Source: Salmonirosea aquatica (GTDB lineage: Bacteria; Bacteroidota; Bacteroidia; Cytophagales; Spirosomataceae). Taken from it: 64,000 nt of DNA. The stretch covers positions 2,834,501 to 2,898,500 of the forward strand of contig NZ_WHLY01000002.1 of the NCBI RefSeq assembly GCF_009296315.1. Direction: 5' to 3'. A program made the translations under genes and the position numbers. Within the stretch, counting starts at the first letter, position 1, and every line of letters begins with the position of its first letter. A model generated the notes under the pieces. The model made no database searches. It was not told the DNA's origin and saw only the letters and a program-made list of their open reading frames with translations. Of this stretch, positions 33,410 to 43,672 are shown in pieces.

Positions 33410-34915
33410 CTACAAGCCCTTGAGGTACCCAATAAAAACCTTCCGAATATCCGTGCGTGAATCAGCCTGGTCCAGCTTGGCAATGGGTTTAATGATCCCA
33501 GGATTGGCGGGAACCAGGAAACCCAGGCCAAATTCCTTGCCCGTCAGCAGGAAATCGGGGAGTACGACTTTATACGTACCCGACAAATTGAGGGCCTGAT
33601 CAGCAATGTACCAGGTTTGCGAAGTATCGTCGTAGCGGGCATTGGCGTGGTGTAGAAAGCCTCCCTTGCCCCGACTGAGTCGTCCGGCTTCCAGCACTTT
33701 CTGTAACAAATCGCCCGTCATGTTCACTTGCGAAATACCCCCGCCGAAGGGTAGGATACGTACAATGTCGTACTGGGTAATAGGCCCTTCGAGTACATCA
33801 TCTACCCGCACCGAGCCCCCATTGAACACGGCGAGATCGCTGCCCGGAAAGGCCTGGAACATGCTTTGGGCGATCGTGGAGGTGAGGGCCCCGTGCTCGC
33901 GGCGAACCGTCGCCTCCCGGCCATCCCAGGGTACGGGGGTTGTGTAGACCAGTTCAGTAGGTTCAAAGCCAAGGTCTCGGAAACTTTCATTGGCGATTTG
34001 CTGCCATTTAGCCACAACGGCGGCCGTTTTGGGGTCTTCAGGAACGGTCTCATCAATGGTTTTCAATTCCGATTCCAGGTTCAAGAGGCGGTTTTTGCGG
34101 TCGAAGTGCAGGCGATGGATATACACTGTTTTGGCATTGGCGTCGGCCTTCGCAATGGCTACCTTCCCCACCTGAAGCTGCATGTGGTCGTGGTCGTGGC
34201 CGCCCATGATCAGCGCCAGGCCCGGTACCTGTTCGGCCAGTCGCTGGTCGTCGGCCACATCGAGGTGCGTGAGGGCTACCACCACATCGCAGCGGTTTTT
34301 GAGGTCTTCGTATTCGCGGCGCCCCGCCTCTAAGGGATCAGCCACTTGCACGAAATCCTTACTAACGGGAATGCACAAGCCGAACAGCCCTACCCGTACC
34401 TTCCCGTTGTCCAGAATTACGGACGGGGGAAAATTGGCGCCGTCTTTGCTGAAAGGTACCGTTTTGTCGCCTTCCCGGCGCTGCAGGTTGGCAATCACCC
34501 ATCGGAACTTTGATTCCTCGATGCGCTGGTTGAGTACCGTAGGCGATTCATCGTCATAATCAAATTCGTGATTGCCAAAGGTAACCAGGTCCAGCCCGGC
34601 CTGGTTGAGGACATCCACCATCTGTTTTCCCTGAATACGCTCGCCGTTATGGCGTAGGGTACCGATCACCGACGGACTTATGAAATCGCCCGCCAGTACG
34701 AAATAGGTACCCTTGGGGTTTTTCTTTTTTAATGTTTTGTTCAGATAAGCTACCCGCGCCAGTCCGGCCGAATGACCGTTGTCGAGCGGGGCAATCTCGT
34801 ACACATCATTGGTTTGAAGGAATGTGACCGTACGGCCCGACTGACAGCCTGCCGTAATGGCCAGGACCAGCAACCATCGAAGTGCGGTCGAACGGTAAAA
34901 AAAAAGGTCGAGCAT
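33410..34915 (-). CDS. 5'-nucleotidase/metallophosphoesterase lipoprotein (UshA family)
   Basis: 501 residues. An N-terminal lipoprotein-like signal has LVLAITAGC (cysteine about residue 24). The metallophosphoesterase domain has FLQTNDVYEI (the usual DxH first site reads D-V-Y here), LAGDFISPS, TFGNHEFDYD, VVALTHL and MGGHDHDH. The C-terminal 5'-nucleotidase domain (about 330-490) has VFNGGSVRVD and the ILPFGGGI segment. The family hydrolyses nucleotides or UDP-sugars in the periplasm. The first metal ligand pattern is atypical. It lies 50 bases downstream of the M61 peptidase gene on the same strand, possibly one operon. Confidence 0.85.
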   Translation of the reverse strand: MLDLFFYRSTALRWLLVLAITAGCQSGRTVTFLQTNDVYEIAPLDNGHSAGLARVAYLNKTLKKKNPKGTYFVLAGDFISPSVIGTLRHNGERIQGKQMVDVLNQAGLDLVTFGNHEFDYDDESPTVLNQRIEESKFRWVIANLQRREGDKTVPFSKDGANFPPSVILDNGKVRVGLFGLCIPVSKDFVQVADPLEAGRREYEDLKNRCDVVVALTHLDVADDQRLAEQVPGLALIMGGHDHDHMQLQVGKVAIAKADANAKTVYIHRLHFDRKNRLLNLESELKTIDETVPEDPKTAAVVAKWQQIANESFRDLGFEPTELVYTTPVPWDGREATVRREHGALTSTIAQSMFQAFPGSDLAVFNGGSVRVDDVLEGPITQYDIVRILPFGGGISQVNMTGDLLQKVLEAGRLSRGKGGFLHHANARYDDTSQTWYIADQALNLSGTYKVVLPDFLLTGKEFGLGFLVPANPGIIKPIAKLDQADSRTDIRKVFIGYLKGL

Positions 34916-34965
34916 TTTAATAATACTTATTAAAAGTGGGGGGTACCTGCCGATCTGAACGGAGG

Positions 34966-36447
34966 TTAATTGTCGTCGTTTTCAGCATTGGAAAAAACCT
35001 GAACCGAAGCCAGCCAACGTTCCCATTGCCGCGCCGCGCGGGTGTCGTCCAGTACGTTCAGCTGGACGTTGCCATTGCTGAATGTAGTCATTTGCAGGCC
35101 TACGAAGGCCAGGTGTTCGTTCAAACGATTTTCCAGGGGTGTGGTTCCTTCGATGCACTCTTCCCAGTACCAGTCGAGTGGTTCTCCGGCTACCTCCACC
35201 ACAATGGCGCGGTAATCCTCATAGCTGTACCCCACGAAAGGCTTACCAAAACGTTGCCACAGCAGGCGCATGACATCATCGAGCGAGCGGGCGTGGTCGA
35301 ATTTTTTACGCAGGTACAGGTCCAGAATCAAAGCTACCAAGGCACCTTTATGATAAACCGACACTTTCCGATCAGGAATGCCCTTTTCGTACCCGTCCAG
35401 CCACAAATCCCACGACGACTCCAACAACGATTGCGTGGCATGGCGGCTACTTTCGAAATGCCGCTTCATGTACACCTGCAGCTCCTTGACATAGGCGGCA
35501 TCATCGAACACCCCCGCCCGCCGCAGGAAAAGATCGCCATAGTAAGTGGTGCATCCCTCAGCTACGAAGCAGGTGGTGAAGTAATTTTCCTTTGTAAAAT
35601 CGTAGGGAAGCAATTCTTTGGGACGGATGCGGATGATGTTCCAGGCGTGGAAAAGCTCGTGTGAGCTTACGCCGAGCAAGTCAGTATATAGTCCTTCGCC
35701 TTCATCGTCGGGCCCCAGTACGATCATGGTGGAGTTGTGATGCTCGACGCCATGATAAAAGGCGGTGGGTAAAATCAGATTGATAAAATGGTATTCAGGT
35801 ACCGGAAGCTCCCCCATGGTCGCGATCTGCTCGCGGGAGAAACGCGCGAAATCGGTGCGGATGCGCTTCCAATTGGGATGTAGGTTTCCGTGCATCCAAA
35901 CATGGAACAGGGTACCTTCTTCCTGGTACGTCTCGTGATGAAGCGTGGCCGAAGCCAGCAGCGGGCTGTCTACAAGCTGATAATAATCGCTGGCCTGTAG
36001 AATTGTGGGCTGCGTGGTAGGGGGCATGCCACAGGCAATCCGGAAACCGGCGGGCAAGTCGAGTTCTACGGTACACGGCTGGTTAAGGTAGCCATCCGCA
36101 CAAAGGGCAAAATTGATAAAGTTCAGGTACCATAAGTCCTCATCCACGTAGCTGCTGCCGGCGTTCTGGATCACTGCGTAGTACCTGTATACGACGTGGA
36201 TTGTAGCCTCATGGGCCGTGGCTACCCGCCAACGGTCCTTGGTGATTTTGTGCACCTGAAGACGAGCGCCAGAGCCGCCCTGTACCTCTAGCTTTTGAAC
36301 GTTCTTCGCAAAGTTCTGGATTTCGTAACGACCCGGACGCCAGGCCGGCATTTGCAGGTCGATATGTGTACTTGTGTGGGTAGGTAGGGTATACACGATT
36401 TCGAGAAATCGGGCAACGGGATCAGGAACGCTGATGCGGTAATGCAT
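34966..36447 (-). CDS. M61 family metallopeptidase
   Basis: A 493-residue peptidase. The N-terminal domain (MHYRISVPDPVARFLEIVYTLP, MPAWRPGRYEIQNFAKNV) and catalytic domain match M61 glycyl aminopeptidases. Zinc motif HELFH gives H263, E264 and H267 in SSHELFHAWN, with the third ligand in EGCTTYYGDL. A preceding VEHHNSTMIV strand is also typical. Many M61 proteins carry a C-terminal PDZ domain; this one ends without one. No signal peptide is seen, so it is probably cytoplasmic. Confidence 0.9.
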   Translation of the reverse strand: MHYRISVPDPVARFLEIVYTLPTHTSTHIDLQMPAWRPGRYEIQNFAKNVQKLEVQGGSGARLQVHKITKDRWRVATAHEATIHVVYRYYAVIQNAGSSYVDEDLWYLNFINFALCADGYLNQPCTVELDLPAGFRIACGMPPTTQPTILQASDYYQLVDSPLLASATLHHETYQEEGTLFHVWMHGNLHPNWKRIRTDFARFSREQIATMGELPVPEYHFINLILPTAFYHGVEHHNSTMIVLGPDDEGEGLYTDLLGVSSHELFHAWNIIRIRPKELLPYDFTKENYFTTCFVAEGCTTYYGDLFLRRAGVFDDAAYVKELQVYMKRHFESSRHATQSLLESSWDLWLDGYEKGIPDRKVSVYHKGALVALILDLYLRKKFDHARSLDDVMRLLWQRFGKPFVGYSYEDYRAIVVEVAGEPLDWYWEECIEGTTPLENRLNEHLAFVGLQMTTFSNGNVQLNVLDDTRAARQWERWLASVQVFSNAENDDN

Positions 36448-36563
36448 GGATTCGAGGATAGGGTTAAGGTGGATCGCGACAAGTAAAGATCACGCCTTTC
36501 GCGAACCAAAGGCACGAGATGTTTCGTTACTACCCATTAGTAAAAATAACAATCGTTTTCGAT

Positions 36564-37223
36564 ATGAAAAGGTTTCTTCCGGTCCTGATGGCAATTTTAG
36601 CACTTTCGGGGGTATATTCGACGGTTTTGGCCCAGAATACCGGATACTACGAGAAAGACACCGTCCGGCAGCAACCCCGGCAGACCACCATCGAGATTCC
36701 GGAAGGAGAAGGTAGAAAGCCCATGGCAAAGCCCCAATCCGAGGTACCCTTGCCCCTATTGGACCGCCTGCGGCTGGGCGGAAGTTTCGGATTGGGTTTT
36801 GGCACGGTGACGAACATCAACCTGTCGCCAATGGCCGGGCTCAACCTTACCGACAAGCTCGTCGGGGGCGTGGGCGTGACCTACATGTGGCTTCATTCCA
36901 AGCGTTTCAATGTTAACAGCAATTACTACGGAGGACGTACCTTCCTGATGTATTCCCTTTTGCCGATGGTGACGCTTCAGGCGGAGTATGAGGGGCTGAA
37001 TGTGGAGTATTTTGACAGCGTAGACCGCCGCTATGTGCGCAAGTGGATCGGTTCGCCCCTGATCGGCGGTGCCTATACCCAGCCATTGGGCGGACCCTTC
37101 ACGCGTGGTGTTCACATGACCTTACTATATAATTTGAGGTATCAAAACCAACTCAACCCCTTTAACGGCCAGAACATTTCACCTTATTCGAGTCCGTTCG
37201 TGTTTCGGGTTACGTTTCTTTAA
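36564..37223 (+). CDS. Exported outer-membrane beta-barrel-like protein
   Basis: 219 residues from the ATG at 36564, which gives a proper signal peptide (FLPVLMAILALSGVYSTVLAQ); an upstream start at 36519 would add an unlikely leader. The mature protein begins with a polar linker, then a glycine- and aromatic-rich strand pattern (LRLGGSFGLGFGTVTNINLSP, GVGVTYMWLHS, PLIGGAYTQPL) and a terminal phenylalanine-rich strand FVFRVTFL, as in small outer-membrane barrels. No family name is assigned. Confidence 0.75.
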   Translation: MKRFLPVLMAILALSGVYSTVLAQNTGYYEKDTVRQQPRQTTIEIPEGEGRKPMAKPQSEVPLPLLDRLRLGGSFGLGFGTVTNINLSPMAGLNLTDKLVGGVGVTYMWLHSKRFNVNSNYYGGRTFLMYSLLPMVTLQAEYEGLNVEYFDSVDRRYVRKWIGSPLIGGAYTQPLGGPFTRGVHMTLLYNLRYQNQLNPFNGQNISPYSSPFVFRVTFL

Positions 37224-37318
37224 TCATTTTTGAATGAGCATTCGATTGACCTGTCGCGCGGTAAAGGCAGGAATTAGATAGTCATTGAATCACTCATTCA
37301 CCCATTCAAAATTAAACC

Positions 37319-37954
37319 ATGGAAAATCCGATACTTATTTTTGGCGCCGGAGCTACGGGCCGTCAGGCGCTCGATATTTTTCAACGCAATGGCGTGGTCG
37401 TTTACGGTTTTTTAGACGACAACAAAGAACTGCATGGTACTGAGATCGGTACCGTAAGTGTGCTGGGCGATACGGACGATGGGGGCTTTCTTAAACTCAT
37501 CGGCCCCAAATGCGAGGCATTCGTAGCGATCGGCGAACACTCCGTTCGCAAACAATTGGCCCAAATGCTCAATGAGCGGCGTAAAACTATGCCGGTCAAT
37601 GCCATTCATGACACAGCGGTGGTATCGGGCATGGCCACGTTGGGCCACGGCAATTTCGTTGGTGCCCGCGTAGTGCTTGGGCCTCAGGTGAATGTAGGTC
37701 ACCACGTCCATATTCAATCCGGTACCTTAGTAGAATCGTTTGTCGAAATCGGCGATTTCGTCAATATTGGGCCGGGCGTTGTCCTGAACGACCGTGTAAC
37801 CGTCGGAGAAGGGGCCTTTATCGGACCCGGGGCAACTGTTGTCGCCGGGATTCATATCGGTAAAAATGCCCGGGTAGGGGCGGGTTCGCTGGTGATTGCG
37901 GATGTGCCGGCCAAGGCTACGGTTTTTGGGAATCCCGCCCAGCCTATGCCCTGA
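37319..37954 (+). CDS. NeuD/PglB-like sugar O-/N-acyltransferase (left-handed beta-helix)
   Basis: A 211-residue protein with an N-terminal Rossmann-like PglD domain (ILIFGAGATGRQALDI, VVYGFLDD). It is followed by a hexapeptide-repeat left-handed beta-helix (GMATLGHGNFVGARVVLGP, VNIGPGVVLNDRVTVGEGAFIGPGATV) and the typical ending VFGNPAQPMP. Such enzymes acetylate UDP-amino sugars or sialic-acid precursors. The usual catalytic histidine region is present as NVGHHVHIQSG. The acceptor is unknown. Confidence 0.85.
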   Translation: MENPILIFGAGATGRQALDIFQRNGVVVYGFLDDNKELHGTEIGTVSVLGDTDDGGFLKLIGPKCEAFVAIGEHSVRKQLAQMLNERRKTMPVNAIHDTAVVSGMATLGHGNFVGARVVLGPQVNVGHHVHIQSGTLVESFVEIGDFVNIGPGVVLNDRVTVGEGAFIGPGATVVAGIHIGKNARVGAGSLVIADVPAKATVFGNPAQPMP

Positions 37955-38026
37955 ATTTAGATTAGCCTAGTAGTCTGTGCTCCAAGAAATTCACAGCCAG
38001 CTTTTTTAATTAATCCAAAAAGATTT

Positions 38027-38034
38027 TATCTTTG
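38027..38034 (+). promoter_or_regulatory. Candidate -7 element (TATCTTTG) that decides the DUF177 start
   Basis: TATCTTTG matches TAnnTTTG and overlaps the upstream TTG of the open frame. Transcription starting near 38041 excludes that TTG and supports the GTG at 38056. Confidence 0.4.
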
Positions 38035-38055
38035 CAGTCCTTTTTGCAGAACGAC

Positions 38056-38607
38056 GTGAAAGAGCAGAGCCGATATAACCTAGACATCTATGGTTTGGAA
38101 GACAAATCATACGAATTCTATTATGAGCTGGGATCTGAGTTCTTCGAGCAAATGTCCCAGGAACTGATTCAGAAAGGGGATTTTAAGGTACATCTTGTAT
38201 TGGACAAATCCACAACCATGATTCAGCTCCGGTTCATAATCCGCGGGACTGCCGAATTGACCTGCGACCGGTCGCTGGAGGTTTTTGAGGAACCCGTCGA
38301 CACCGAAGGGAAGATCATACTGAAGTTCGGCGACCATGATGAGGAACTGACGGAGGAAATTGCCATCATTAACCGCAACCGGACACGCATCAACGTAGCC
38401 GGCTATATTTTCGAACTGATTGCCCTAGCCCTTCCCATGAAAAAGATCCATCCTGACCTGCGTCAGCAATCCGGGGGGAATGAGGACGAAACCGACTCCG
38501 AAACGCTGGTCTACAGCTCGGAAGGCAGCAAAAGTGAGGATCCGGAAACGGAGGATGGCAGAGTGGACCCGCGATGGGAAGCATTGAATAAACTGAAACA
38601 GAAATAA
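38056..38607 (+). CDS. DUF177 (YceD-like) protein
   Basis: 183 residues from a GTG at 38056. An in-frame TTG at 38032 would overlap the apparent promoter, and the family begins near KEQSRYNLDIYGLEDKSYEF. Conserved features are the CDR region (LTCDRSLEVFEEPVDTEGKIILKFG) and the acidic ending with DPRWEALNKLK. YceD/DUF177 genes precede rpmF in most bacteria, and the E. coli relative is linked to 23S rRNA precursor handling. It is 41 bases upstream of rpmF. Confidence 0.88.
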   Translation: MKEQSRYNLDIYGLEDKSYEFYYELGSEFFEQMSQELIQKGDFKVHLVLDKSTTMIQLRFIIRGTAELTCDRSLEVFEEPVDTEGKIILKFGDHDEELTEEIAIINRNRTRINVAGYIFELIALALPMKKIHPDLRQQSGGNEDETDSETLVYSSEGSKSEDPETEDGRVDPRWEALNKLKQK

Positions 38608-38648
38608 GCATACAATTACGAACAGCAATTACTAGATAACCGAACATA

Positions 38649-38843
38649 ATGGCACATCCCAAACGAAGACATTCGACTACGCGTCGCGATAAGCGCCGGA
38701 CTCACGACAAACTAACTGGAAAGCAGTTATCTGTTGATCCCACTACGGGTGAAATCCACCGTTCGCACCATGCTCATGTATATGAAGGCAACCTCTATTA
38801 CAAGGGCAAACTCATGATCGAGGATTACGCGAAAACGGTCTAG
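38649..38843 (+). CDS. rpmF: Ribosomal protein bL32
   Basis: A 64-residue basic protein of the large ribosomal subunit. The start [20 protein letters not shown] and the short turn [10 protein letters not shown] are typical of bL32. No zinc-binding cysteines are present, as in many Bacteroidota. It lies between the DUF177 gene and plsX, the widely conserved order yceD-rpmF-plsX-fabH. Confidence 0.95.
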   Translation: MAHPKRRHSTTRRDKRRTHDKLTGKQLSVDPTTGEIHRSHHAHVYEGNLYYKGKLMIEDYAKTV

Positions 38844-38974
38844 TTCCCCAGTGTACATGCGTATCGATTTCGCAACAGCTTGGTAAAAGTTGTTGCGAAA
38901 TTCTTTTTTACTACGTCGCAACTGCTAATTTTACACCCACGTTTTCCATTTTTCAGTCAACAAAAAGTGTGTAA

Positions 38975-39912
38975 ATGAAAATTGCAGTAGATGCTATGGG
39001 GGGAGATTTTGCCCCGCGAGCGATCGTAGAGGGTGTTATCATGGCGGCTCCCGATCTGCTTGCCGGTACACAAATTGTGCTGATCGGACGGGAAAATAGT
39101 ATCCGTGAAATATTTGATCTTCATGGTTTTGAATCATCCTCGGTGGAAATCGTTCAGGCCGACGATGTAATAGAAATGAGCGAGCACCCTACCAAGGCGC
39201 TTTCCCAGAAACCCAATTCCAGTATTGGAGTTGGGTTTAAGCTTTTAAAAGAGAAAAAAGTCGACATTTTTTGTAGCGCCGGCAACACCGGTGCCATGCA
39301 TGTAGGAGCGCTTTTCAGCATCCGGGCTATCGAGGGATCCTGCGCCCTGCCATTGCGGGCTTCGTACCGCAGACCAACGGCCAATTCGCGATTATGCTCG
39401 ACATTGGGGCCAACGCCGACTGCAAGCCTGATGTACTGGGCCAATTCGGAGAAATAGGCTCCCTTTTCGCACAATATACCTTTCAAATCGACCGCCCCCG
39501 GGTGGCTCTGATGAACATTGGAGAAGAGGAGCAGAAGGGTTCTCTGGTAGCCCAGGCGGCTTATCAATTGCTGAAAGACAACAAAAAGATCAACTTTGTG
39601 GGGAATATAGAGGGCAAAGACCTCTTTGTGGGCAAGGCCGATGTAATTGTGACGGATGGTTTTACAGGAAATATCCTTTTCAAAATGGGGGAGTCCCTCT
39701 ACGAAATCACGAAAAACCGCGGTATTACTGACGAGTTTATCGCCCGCACCAATTATGAGGGAGTGGGGGGTAGCCCAATCGTGGGGGTGAACGGTAACGT
39801 GATGATTGCCCACGGTATGTCTTCCCCGCTGGCTATCAAAAATATGATTTCCTGGGCTTGCAAGCAGGTCGAGGCCAACGCATACATACATATTGCCCAG
39901 GCCCTTGCCTGA
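38975..39912 (+). pseudogene. plsX: Phosphate acyltransferase PlsX, frame-broken in this sequence
   Basis: PlsX turns acyl-ACP into acyl-phosphate, the first step toward phosphatidic acid with PlsY (58444). The N-terminal part reads [16 protein letters not shown], with [15 protein letters not shown] and [14 protein letters not shown]. It goes wrong at the GGG run 39334-39336 after SIRAIEG. The correct continuation [17 protein letters not shown] then [11 protein letters not shown] is in the next frame from 39337 to the stop at 39910-39912, ending YIHIAQALA. Restoring one base gives a 312-residue protein of normal length. Because PlsX is normally required, a sequencing error is likelier than real loss. 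Confidence 0.88.
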
Positions 39913-39937
39913 GTTGGAAAACCAAGAAACCGATAAT

Positions 39938-40927
39938 ATGACCCACTCGAAAGCTGCCATCACCGGCGTATTTGGCTACGTACCTGAGTACGTCCTCACT
40001 AACGCCGAACTTGAAAAGATGGTTGACACCAACGACGAATGGATTTTCAGCAGGACGGGCATCAAGGAAAGGAGAATTCTGAAGGGAGAAGGTAAGGGGA
40101 GTTCTCATATGGGCGCTGAGGCAGTAAAAGGTCTTTTGGCCAAGACCAATACCCGTCCCGAAGAAATTGACTTGTTGATTTGCGCTACCACTACCCCCGA
40201 TTTTCTGTTTCCCTGCACGGCCAATCTGATTTGTGAAATGGCGGGTATCCGCGACGTAGGTAGTTTCGACGTGCAGGCGGCATGTTCGGGATTTCTATAC
40301 GCGCTGACCATGGGTTCTCAGTTTATTGAGACCGGGAAATACCGTAAGGTGATCATCGTAGGAGCTGATAAAATGTCAGCTATTGTGGACTACACAGACC
40401 GCACTACCTGTGTGCTATTCGGCGATGGAGCAGGGGCGGTACTGCTTGAACCCAACGACGAGGGATATGGTCTGCTGGATTCGATCATTCGGTCGGATGG
40501 GTCAGGTCAGCCCTACCTCAATCAGAAAGCGGGCGGCAGCCGGTACCCACCCACCCATGAAACCATTGACCAGCGCCTGCATTACGTATACCAGGACGGA
40601 CAACAGGTATTCAAGTTTGCCGTGAAAAAGATGGCCGATATTTCGGCTGAAATCATGGAGAAAAACGGCTTGGCCGGTGACGATGTGGCGTGGCTGGTAC
40701 CTCACCAGGCCAATAAGCGCATCATAGAAGCCACTGCCAATCGCATGGGCGTGGGTATGGATAAAGTGATGCTCAATATTCATAAGTACGGCAATACCAC
40801 GGCAGCTACTATTCCGCTTTGCCTATGGGACTACGAGTCGCAGCTCAACAAAGGCGATAATCTGATTTTGGCTGCCTTTGGCGGAGGTTTTACCTGGGGG
40901 ACTGCTTATGTAAAATGGGCTTACTAA
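39938..40927 (+). CDS. fabH: 3-oxoacyl-ACP synthase III (FabH)
   Basis: 329 residues from the ATG at 39938; the open frame starts earlier but overlaps plsX without family likeness. FabH condenses acetyl-CoA with malonyl-ACP to begin fatty-acid synthesis. The thiolase-fold triad is visible: C116 in [12 protein letters not shown]256 in [11 protein letters not shown] and N286 in KYGNTTAAT. Also typical are [17 protein letters not shown] and the end [18 protein letters not shown]. It lies 25 bases after plsX and is probably co-transcribed with it. Confidence 0.96.
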   Translation: MTHSKAAITGVFGYVPEYVLTNAELEKMVDTNDEWIFSRTGIKERRILKGEGKGSSHMGAEAVKGLLAKTNTRPEEIDLLICATTTPDFLFPCTANLICEMAGIRDVGSFDVQAACSGFLYALTMGSQFIETGKYRKVIIVGADKMSAIVDYTDRTTCVLFGDGAGAVLLEPNDEGYGLLDSIIRSDGSGQPYLNQKAGGSRYPPTHETIDQRLHYVYQDGQQVFKFAVKKMADISAEIMEKNGLAGDDVAWLVPHQANKRIIEATANRMGVGMDKVMLNIHKYGNTTAATIPLCLWDYESQLNKGDNLILAAFGGGFTWGTAYVKWAY

Positions 40928-41136
40928 GGAGAAAGAGAAGTGTAAACACGTTCGATAGTTGCTCTGTATATAAAATTTTGAAAGTATTTCAATATACAAT
41001 TAATTAAATCAAAGTTAATCAGTTGTCAGTAAGGATTATTAGAATTAACAATTCCATTACGTACATTATTAGGATAGCTTCACTTCCGGCTTACAACTTT
41101 CAACCGTACCGGCGACCCGGTTTCAACTAATTAAAA

Positions 41137-41703
41137 ATGGCATCAACTTCGGAAATCCGCAACGGGCTAGTAATCGAATACAACAACGATCTGTTCCAAA
41201 TCATCGAATTCCAGCATGTAAAACCGGGCAAAGGCAACGCTTTTGTACGTACCAAAATGAGGAGCCTCACTTCGGGGAAAGTGCTCGACAACACCTTTAA
41301 CTCCGGGGCCAGCATTACGCCGGTGCGAGTAGAACGCCAGAAATTTCAGTTTTTGTACAAAGACGAAGTAGGCTATAATTTCATGAATACCGAAAACTTC
41401 GAGCAGATACTCCTGGATGAGAAAATCGTTACGGGGGCCGATTTGATGAAGGAGGGGCAAGAGGTGGAAATATTGATTAATACGGAGAACGATGCTCCCC
41501 TTACCTGCGAGTTGCCTGCCTTTGTGGAGTTGAGAGTCACCTATGCCGAGCCCGGCATCAAGGGTGATACCGCCAACTCTCCCAAGAAATCAGTGGAAGT
41601 AGAGACGGGCGCCAGTATTACCGTACCTTTGTTTATCGAGCAGGATGATGTCCTGAGAATAGACACCCGCACGTATGATTACGTGGAACGAGTCAAATCC
41701 TAG
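41137..41703 (+). CDS. efp: Elongation factor P
   Basis: A 188-residue three-domain translation factor that relieves ribosome stalling at polyproline. The tip of the first domain has K32 in the loop KPGKGNAF, the site modified in many bacteria. The second half has DVLRIDTRTYDYVERV, the conserved EF-P C-terminus. Length fits. It is separated by 209 bases from fabH, with a promoter likely there, and leads into accB-accC. Confidence 0.96.
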   Translation: MASTSEIRNGLVIEYNNDLFQIIEFQHVKPGKGNAFVRTKMRSLTSGKVLDNTFNSGASITPVRVERQKFQFLYKDEVGYNFMNTENFEQILLDEKIVTGADLMKEGQEVEILINTENDAPLTCELPAFVELRVTYAEPGIKGDTANSPKKSVEVETGASITVPLFIEQDDVLRIDTRTYDYVERVKS

Positions 41704-41746
41704 ACTATCAAGTACCCTTTGTCTCCCGAACCATCAACGCCAACCT

Positions 41747-42223
41747 ATGGAAACCAAAGAAATCCAGAAACTCATCGATTTCATCGCTCAATCTGGGCTG
41801 GATGAAGTAAATATCGAAACCTCCGAATTAAAGATCAAGGTGAAGCGGTACGGCACTGGTCCTGCGGCCGCTCCGGCCCCCGTTGCTATACCGGCCTCTG
41901 CTCCGGCAGCGCCTCAAGCTTCGGCCCCCGCTGCTACGCAGACCCCACCCTCAACTCCTGCGGCAGTGGATGCCGAAGCCCATTACATAACCATTAAGTC
42001 GCCCATGATTGGTACCTTCTACCGTGCCTCCAGTCCTGAAACCCCGGCGCTGGTGAATATTGGCGACGAAATCAAGCCCGGGAAGCCGGTTTGTATCATC
42101 GAGGCCATGAAGCTGTTCAACGAAATAGAATCAGAAGTGGCGGGACGCATCGTCAAGGTACTGGTTGAAAATGCTACCCCGGTCGAGTTCGATCAACCCC
42201 TTTTCCTGGTCGAACCTGTCTGA
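41747..42223 (+). CDS. accB: Biotin carboxyl carrier protein of acetyl-CoA carboxylase
   Basis: 158 residues from the ATG at 41747; the open frame starts inside efp, but the family begins METKEIQKLIDFIAQSGLDEV. An Ala/Pro-rich linker (about 42-75) separates the N-terminal helix from the biotinyl domain. The biotin lysine lies in CIIEAMKLFNEIE and the thumb region in SPMIGTFYRASSPE. It carries CO2 from biotin carboxylase to the carboxyltransferase. accC follows 18 bases later. Confidence 0.95.
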   Translation: METKEIQKLIDFIAQSGLDEVNIETSELKIKVKRYGTGPAAAPAPVAIPASAPAAPQASAPAATQTPPSTPAAVDAEAHYITIKSPMIGTFYRASSPETPALVNIGDEIKPGKPVCIIEAMKLFNEIESEVAGRIVKVLVENATPVEFDQPLFLVEPV

Positions 42224-42241
42224 CTTTTCTAAATAAACCCT

Positions 42242-43585
42242 ATGTTTAAAAAAATACTCATTGCCAACCGGGGAGAGATCGCCCTGCGGATTATCCGTAC
42301 CTGTCGCGAAATGGGCATCAAAACCGTAGCGGTTTATTCTACGGCGGACCGCGATAGTCTCCATGTACGCTTTGCCGACGAGGCCGTGTGCATTGGTCCC
42401 CCCGCGAGCCGCCTCTCGTACCTTAGTATTCAGAATATCATCTCAGCGGCCGAAGTGACCGGCGCTGATGCCATCCACCCTGGCTATGGCTTTTTGTCAG
42501 AAAATTCCGAGTTTTCCCAGATTTGTGCCGACTACGGAATCAAGTTCATTGGGGCCACCGCTGAGCAGATCAACGGCATGGGGGACAAGGCCACGGCCAA
42601 AGCCACCATGCGGGATGCGGAGGTACCCGTCATTCCTGGCTCTGAGGGGCTTCTGGAATCCATAGAGGAAGGCAAGGTCTTAGCGGCCGATATGGGCTAT
42701 CCGGTTATTTTGAAAGCCACAGCCGGTGGTGGCGGACGCGGCATGCGCATCGTTACTAAGGAAGCGGAATTTGAAAAAGCCTGGAATGATGCCCGTCAGG
42801 AATCCGGCGCGGCTTTCGGAAACGACGGCCTCTATCTGGAAAAATTCGTGGAAGAGCCTCGCCATATCGAAATTCAGATTATTGGCGATCAGTATGGTAA
42901 GGTATGCCACCTATCGGAACGCGATTGCTCCATTCAGCGGCGGCATCAGAAACTGGTTGAGGAAACGCCTTCCCCTGCCATTACCCCCGAACTCCGGGAG
43001 AAAATGGGTGAGGCGGCCATCAAAGGCGCGCAGGCCATCGGCTACGAAGGTGCGGGCACGGTGGAGTTTCTGGTGGATAAGCATGGCAATTTCTTCTTCA
43101 TGGAGATGAACACCCGGATTCAGGTGGAACACCCCATAACCGAAGAAGTGACGGATTTCGATTTGATTAAAGAACAGATTAAAGTGGCTGCCGGAGAACC
43201 CATTTCGGGCCGTAACTATACGCCCAAGCTCTTTGCGATGGAATGTCGTATCAATGCGGAAGATCCTGCCAATAGCTTTCGGCCCAGCCCGGGCAAGATC
43301 ACCAACTTACACTTTCCCGGTGGGCATGGCGTCAGGATCGATAGCCATGTGTACAGTGGCTATACCATTCCGCCCAATTACGACTCCATGATTGCTAAAC
43401 TCATCGTGAGTGGGCAATCGCGCGCCGAGGTTATTACGCGCATGAAGCGGGCACTACAGGAGTTTGTGATTGAAGGTATCAAGACGACCATTCCTTTCCA
43501 CATCAAGCTCATGGACGATGAGGGTTTCCGCTCGGGGAACTTCACCACGAAGTTTTTGGAAAGTTTCGATTTTAGTGATTTGTAG
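42242..43585 (+). CDS. accC: Biotin carboxylase subunit of acetyl-CoA carboxylase
   Basis: A 447-residue ATP-grasp enzyme that carboxylates biotin on AccB. Signatures are the start [34 protein letters not shown], glycine-rich ATP loop [27 protein letters not shown], the catalytic [17 protein letters not shown] and YDSMIAKLI. Length matches E. coli AccC (449). Operon accB-accC ends at a strong terminator. Confidence 0.97.
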   Translation: MFKKILIANRGEIALRIIRTCREMGIKTVAVYSTADRDSLHVRFADEAVCIGPPASRLSYLSIQNIISAAEVTGADAIHPGYGFLSENSEFSQICADYGIKFIGATAEQINGMGDKATAKATMRDAEVPVIPGSEGLLESIEEGKVLAADMGYPVILKATAGGGGRGMRIVTKEAEFEKAWNDARQESGAAFGNDGLYLEKFVEEPRHIEIQIIGDQYGKVCHLSERDCSIQRRHQKLVEETPSPAITPELREKMGEAAIKGAQAIGYEGAGTVEFLVDKHGNFFFMEMNTRIQVEHPITEEVTDFDLIKEQIKVAAGEPISGRNYTPKLFAMECRINAEDPANSFRPSPGKITNLHFPGGHGVRIDSHVYSGYTIPPNYDSMIAKLIVSGQSRAEVITRMKRALQEFVIEGIKTTIPFHIKLMDDEGFRSGNFTTKFLESFDFSDL

Positions 43586-43610
43586 GTATTTTTCTGTCAG
43601 GATTAACACA

Positions 43611-43646
43611 AAACCGGCCCGCGCTCCTTGGAGTGCGGGCCGGTTT
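43611..43646. terminator. Bidirectional terminator after accC
   Basis: Long GC-rich stem AAAACCGGCCCGC..CTCC / GGAG..GCGGGCCGGTTTT with one mismatch, flanked by A and T tracts. It serves accC and the converging transglutaminase gene. Confidence 0.9.
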
Positions 43647-43672
43647 TATTTAGGGACAGTAAGCATGCCGAC

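Noticed and set aside
41675-41746. Upstream start for accB inside efp
   Set aside because: The extra residues do not match biotin carrier proteins, and the ATG at 41747 begins the family.
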